Shown piece after piece: positions 12,823-14,886 of a DNA stretch of 14,886 bases; position 1 is the first letter of the stretch, and every line of letters starts with the position of its first letter. Where the stretch lies: positions 1-14,886 of the forward strand of contig JAAKFB010000013.1 in the NCBI GenBank assembly GCA_011065235.1, read 5' to 3'. Origin of the DNA: Chlamydiota bacterium (GTDB taxonomy: Bacteria; Chlamydiota; Chlamydiia; Chlamydiales; Rhabdochlamydiaceae). Position numbers and translations under genes: made by a program. Under the pieces are notes generated by a model. The model did not search any database and was not told the DNA's origin. It was given only the letters and a program-made list of their open reading frames with translations.

Positions 12823-13251
12823 CTAAGTTGCTGTTTTTGGATCTGTTTCAGGTTTTGTTTCAGGCTTTGTTTCAGACTTTGTTTCAGACTTTGGATCAGT
12901 TTTAGTTTCAGCATCCTTGCATAAGCCGCAGCTACTGAAAATATTTTTGAAAAGTGTTACAACAAGTCCACAAGCTTTGCTAACCATGTTACGAACAAAA
13001 ACAAAAGGTGCAGCAAAGAATTCATTCCAAGTCTGTGGCTTTTTTTCTTCTACTTTTGGTGGCTCTTGGTCTTTAAGTGCCTTCACATTTGCATCATATT
13101 TTCCTTGCATAGTAGCAAGAGAGTCATTGCCGAAAAGTGTTACGCCTTTATAAAACGAACGATTATCAACAAGTTTATCATCTTTTATTTCGATGCCTGT
13201 GGGAAGCTCGAACTTTGGTGCTGCTTGGGTTGCAGGTGTTGGTGCAGTCAT
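12823..13251 (-). CDS. unrecognised protein with hydrophobic segment and repeat tail
   Basis: This 142-residue protein has no family I know. It has an Ala/Thr/Pro-rich N-terminus, a polar middle (14-76), one hydrophobic, partly amphipathic segment (78-104), cysteines at 94, 108 and 111 (SCGLC), and a charged tail of tetrapeptide repeats of the type [SP]-E-T-K (about 115-138). There is no Sec signal peptide. A strong Shine-Dalgarno GGAGGT (13257-13262 on the plus strand) sits 5 nt before the ATG at 13251. Base composition looks more AT-rich than its neighbours. It stands alone between the terminator and mtaB. In chlamydiae, small orphans with an N-terminus rich in Ser/Thr/Pro and a hydrophobic stretch can be type III secreted or inclusion-membrane proteins; here that is only a suggestion, and the usual two-lobed hydrophobic hairpin is not obvious. 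Confidence 0.75.
   Translation of the reverse strand: MTAPTPATQAAPKFELPTGIEIKDDKLVDNRSFYKGVTLFGNDSLATMQGKYDANVKALKDQEPPKVEEKKPQTWNEFFAAPFVFVRNMVSKACGLVVTLFKNIFSSCGLCKDAETKTDPKSETKSETKPETKPETDPKTAT
12839..12910 (-). repeat. 12-bp tandem repeat, six units
   Basis: Six consecutive 12-bp units, mostly of form GG/GA-CTTTGTTTCA on the plus strand: 12839-12850, 12851-12862, 12863-12874, 12875-12886, 12887-12898 and 12899-12910. The inner units are nearly identical. As the unit is a multiple of three, copy changes would keep the frame and alter the tail by four residues each. Confidence 0.9.
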
Positions 13252-13284
13252 CTATTACCTCCAATGGGTTTGAGAATGCAAATG

Positions 13285-13314
13285 ATTGTATGTCAATTTA
13301 AGTTTTTTCGCCAA
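13285..13314 (-). promoter_or_regulatory. possible promoter of the minus-strand orphan gene
   Basis: On the minus strand, TTGGCG (13314 to 13309), an 18-bp spacer and TACAAT (13290 to 13285) precede the start codon at 13251, giving a leader of roughly 25-30 nt with the strong Shine-Dalgarno. An overlapping TTGACA (13296 to 13291) has no good -10 partner 16-18 bp on. Confidence 0.35.
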
Positions 13315-13412
13315 CAAGTTTTTTAAGATTTCTTTAGAATCTCTCAAATTTTTCTCGAAGATCGAGTTTAGGCCTCTTGAATTTCACGTTTTTTTCTGGC
13401 ATCATACTCTCT

Positions 13413-14678
13413 ATGAAAAAGAAAAAAACATTTTCGCTTGCGACCATAGGCTGCCGCACGAATCAATATGAATCCGCAGCTTATGCGAAGCAGCTTCGAG
13501 AGTTGGGATATGTCGAAGCGGTAGAGGGGGAGTTCGCAGCTCTTTGCATTGTCAATACTTGCACGGTCACAGAAGGGGCCGATCGCTCATCGAGACATCA
13601 AATTCGAAAGCTAGCGCGTAAACACCCGGACGCAAAGATCGTGGTCACTGGCTGTCTTGCCGATCGCCTGCCCAAAGAAATCGAGGCGATGGAAGAAGTG
13701 AGCCACGTTGTTCCTAATAAGGAAAAAGAAAGTCTCCTTAAGCAGATTTTGCCAGAAGAAGAACTGCCCGAGTTTGCCATTGATCACTTTGGGGGGCATA
13801 CACGCGCTTTTGTCAAAGTCCAGGATGGCTGCAATTCCTTTTGCACTTATTGCATCATCCCATACGTCCGCGGCCGCTCCCGTTCACGTTCAGTAGATGC
13901 GATTTTGCGCGAGGTGGAAACCCTCATCAATAAGGGATACAAAGAAGTGGTGATCACCGGTGTCAACGTGGGGGATTTTGATGGAGGGGGCAAAGACGTT
14001 TCTCTTGCAGAGCTCGTCCGTCTCATCGATCAATCAAAAGGGTTGGAGCGGCTCAGAATTTCTTCGATCGACCCGGATGAGGTAGATGATGCGCTTCTCG
14101 AAGCGGTAATCGAGGGAAAAACCACCTGTCATAGCATGCACATTGTCCTCCAGTCTGGTTCAAATGCCATCTTGAAAAGGATGAATCGCAAATACACCCG
14201 GCAAATGTTTTTGGAAGCCATCGATAAACTCAAAGAGGCTTCTGCCGATTTCACCTTCACGACCGATATCATTGTGGGATTTCCAGGAGAAACAGATACA
14301 GATTTTGAAGAGACCCTTGACCTAATGCGCCAGATCCAGTTTGCTAAGGTGCATATGTTTCCCTTTAGTAGACGTGATAGGACGCGTGCCGCTCTTTATC
14401 CTAACCAGATTCCAAAGCAAGTGATGCAAAAGCGTAAAGCGCAAGTGCTGCATCTTTGTGAACAAATTGCCTTTGATCTGCGTGAAAACTATGTGGGAAG
14501 AACGATGCCCATCCTTCTCGAGGATTTAGATTCCACAAAGCCGGGGTATTTTTCGGGACATACGGAAAATTTCCTCGAAGTGCTGGTTCCAGAAGGTGAC
14601 CTTGTCTCAAACCAAATTGTGAACGTGACGTGCACAGAAAATACACCCACAGGACTTGTCGGATGCGTATCCAAATAG
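13413..14678 (+). CDS. mtaB: tRNA t6A37 methylthiotransferase MtaB
   Basis: MtaB is a radical-SAM enzyme that adds a methylthio group to t6A at position 37 of tRNAs reading ANN codons. Of 421 residues, the N-terminal MTTase domain supplies the first Fe-S cluster: C14 in TIGCRTNQYES, C50 in VNTCTVTEGAD and C81 in VTGCLADR. The radical-SAM cluster is C140, C144 and C147 in CNSFCTYCIIPYVRGRSRSR. The C-terminal 60 or so residues fit a TRAM domain. TIGC-x-x-NQYES and VNTCTVT point to MtaB rather than MiaB or RimO. I start at ATG 13413 (MKKKKTFSLATIG); a TTG at 13377 would add 12 residues without support. No Shine-Dalgarno is seen. The next gene overlaps its end by 16 bp. Confidence 0.92.
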   Translation: MKKKKTFSLATIGCRTNQYESAAYAKQLRELGYVEAVEGEFAALCIVNTCTVTEGADRSSRHQIRKLARKHPDAKIVVTGCLADRLPKEIEAMEEVSHVVPNKEKESLLKQILPEEELPEFAIDHFGGHTRAFVKVQDGCNSFCTYCIIPYVRGRSRSRSVDAILREVETLINKGYKEVVITGVNVGDFDGGGKDVSLAELVRLIDQSKGLERLRISSIDPDEVDDALLEAVIEGKTTCHSMHIVLQSGSNAILKRMNRKYTRQMFLEAIDKLKEASADFTFTTDIIVGFPGETDTDFEETLDLMRQIQFAKVHMFPFSRRDRTRAALYPNQIPKQVMQKRKAQVLHLCEQIAFDLRENYVGRTMPILLEDLDSTKPGYFSGHTENFLEVLVPEGDLVSNQIVNVTCTENTPTGLVGCVSK

Positions 14679-14886
14679 CTCAAAAATTGCGCCCTTTTTC
14701 ACATTTGCCAGGAGTTCGCTGTCTCATTCCCTTCAGCACGTGGGAAGTGCAAATTTTTCCTACGAAACTCATTTTTGAAAATCGCGCAGGAGGGGGAAAA
14801 CACGAACGTTCTGTCAAAGGCTGTTTGAAAGGCTTTACCGTTGTCCAGGATTTAGAGAGGGGAAGAATTGAAGTTTTTGGAAGCCA
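14663..14886 (+). CDS. 5' part of a gene leaving the window
   Basis: From ATG 14663 a frame runs open to the window edge: 74 complete codons and no stop. It begins MRIQIAQKLRPFSHLPGV and continues through LIPFSTWEVQIFPTKLIFE and KGFTVVQDLERGRIEVFGS. There is no signal peptide. The alternation of short strands suggests a beta-rich domain. I do not recognise the family. It overlaps mtaB by 16 bp and so is probably co-transcribed and coupled. GC content and codon use look like mtaB, unlike chance ORFs here. Confidence 0.7.
   Translation, partial: MRIQIAQKLRPFSHLPGVRCLIPFSTWEVQIFPTKLIFENRAGGGKHERSVKGCLKGFTVVQDLERGRIEVFGS

Noticed and set aside
12839..12910. CRISPR-like array
   Set aside because: The 12-bp units are directly tandem without spacers and encode an in-frame protein tail.
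13350..13370. Small hairpin CTCGA-AGA-TCGAG before mtaB as a terminator or attenuator
   Set aside because: The stem is only 5 bp with a 3-nt loop and lacks a proper T-run.

Overview
The window looks like chromosomal DNA from a Parachlamydia-like (environmental) member of the Chlamydiae. The phnP-hflX pair, the Thermus/Chlamydia-type malate dehydrogenase and the FAD oxidoreductase match, from memory, a cluster in Chlamydia trachomatis (CT375, CT376, CT379, CT380). Citrate synthase, which the pathogenic Chlamydiaceae lack, points to the amoeba-associated lineages with a fuller TCA cycle. This assignment rests on recognised families and recalled gene order, not on a search. GC content looks moderate (mid 40s by eye, not computed). 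Coding is dense, and there is no insertion sequence, CRISPR array or rRNA gene.

Layout. (a) 1-183 is AT-rich, with a promoter, a good Shine-Dalgarno and a 16-codon ORF running into the end of rtcB. (b) 173-2384, minus strand: a two-gene RNA-repair operon. The first gene fuses a 2H (LigT/ThpR-like) RNA phosphodiesterase to a short archease; the second is the RNA ligase RtcB. (c) 2425-3447: an NAD-dependent epimerase/dehydratase, divergent from the RNA-repair operon. (d) 3543-3726: tRNA-Ala(TGC) and tRNA-Ile(GAT). (e) 3750-4933: two small exported proteins that look like diverged paralogues. (f) 4956-5897, minus strand: a ten-helix EamA/DMT transporter. (g) 5972-8105: mdh and gltA overlapping, two consecutive TCA enzymes that make and consume oxaloacetate. 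(h) 8106-8285: a long nested inverted repeat that should fold into a rod-like RNA and hides the ribosome site of the next gene. (i) 8286-12766: five tightly overlapping genes (six-helix membrane protein, FAD oxidoreductase, PhnP-like hydrolase, HflX, RadC) closed by a strong bidirectional terminator. (j) 12823-13251, minus strand: an unrecognised protein with a hydrophobic segment and a tetrapeptide-repeat tail. (k) 13413-14678: mtaB, a tRNA methylthiotransferase, overlapped by a gene that leaves the window.

RNA metabolism recurs: RtcB, archease and 2H phosphodiesterase (RNA repair), HflX (ribosome rescue/splitting), PhnP-like metallo-hydrolase, MtaB (t6A37 modification), possibly an MnmC2-like FAD enzyme, and two tRNAs. 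The best candidates for something undescribed are the structured leader or ncRNA at 8120-8285 and the 2H-archease fusion next to rtcB. Two genes also have a perfect TATAAT exactly 7 nt before an ATG with no Shine-Dalgarno, suggesting leaderless transcripts.
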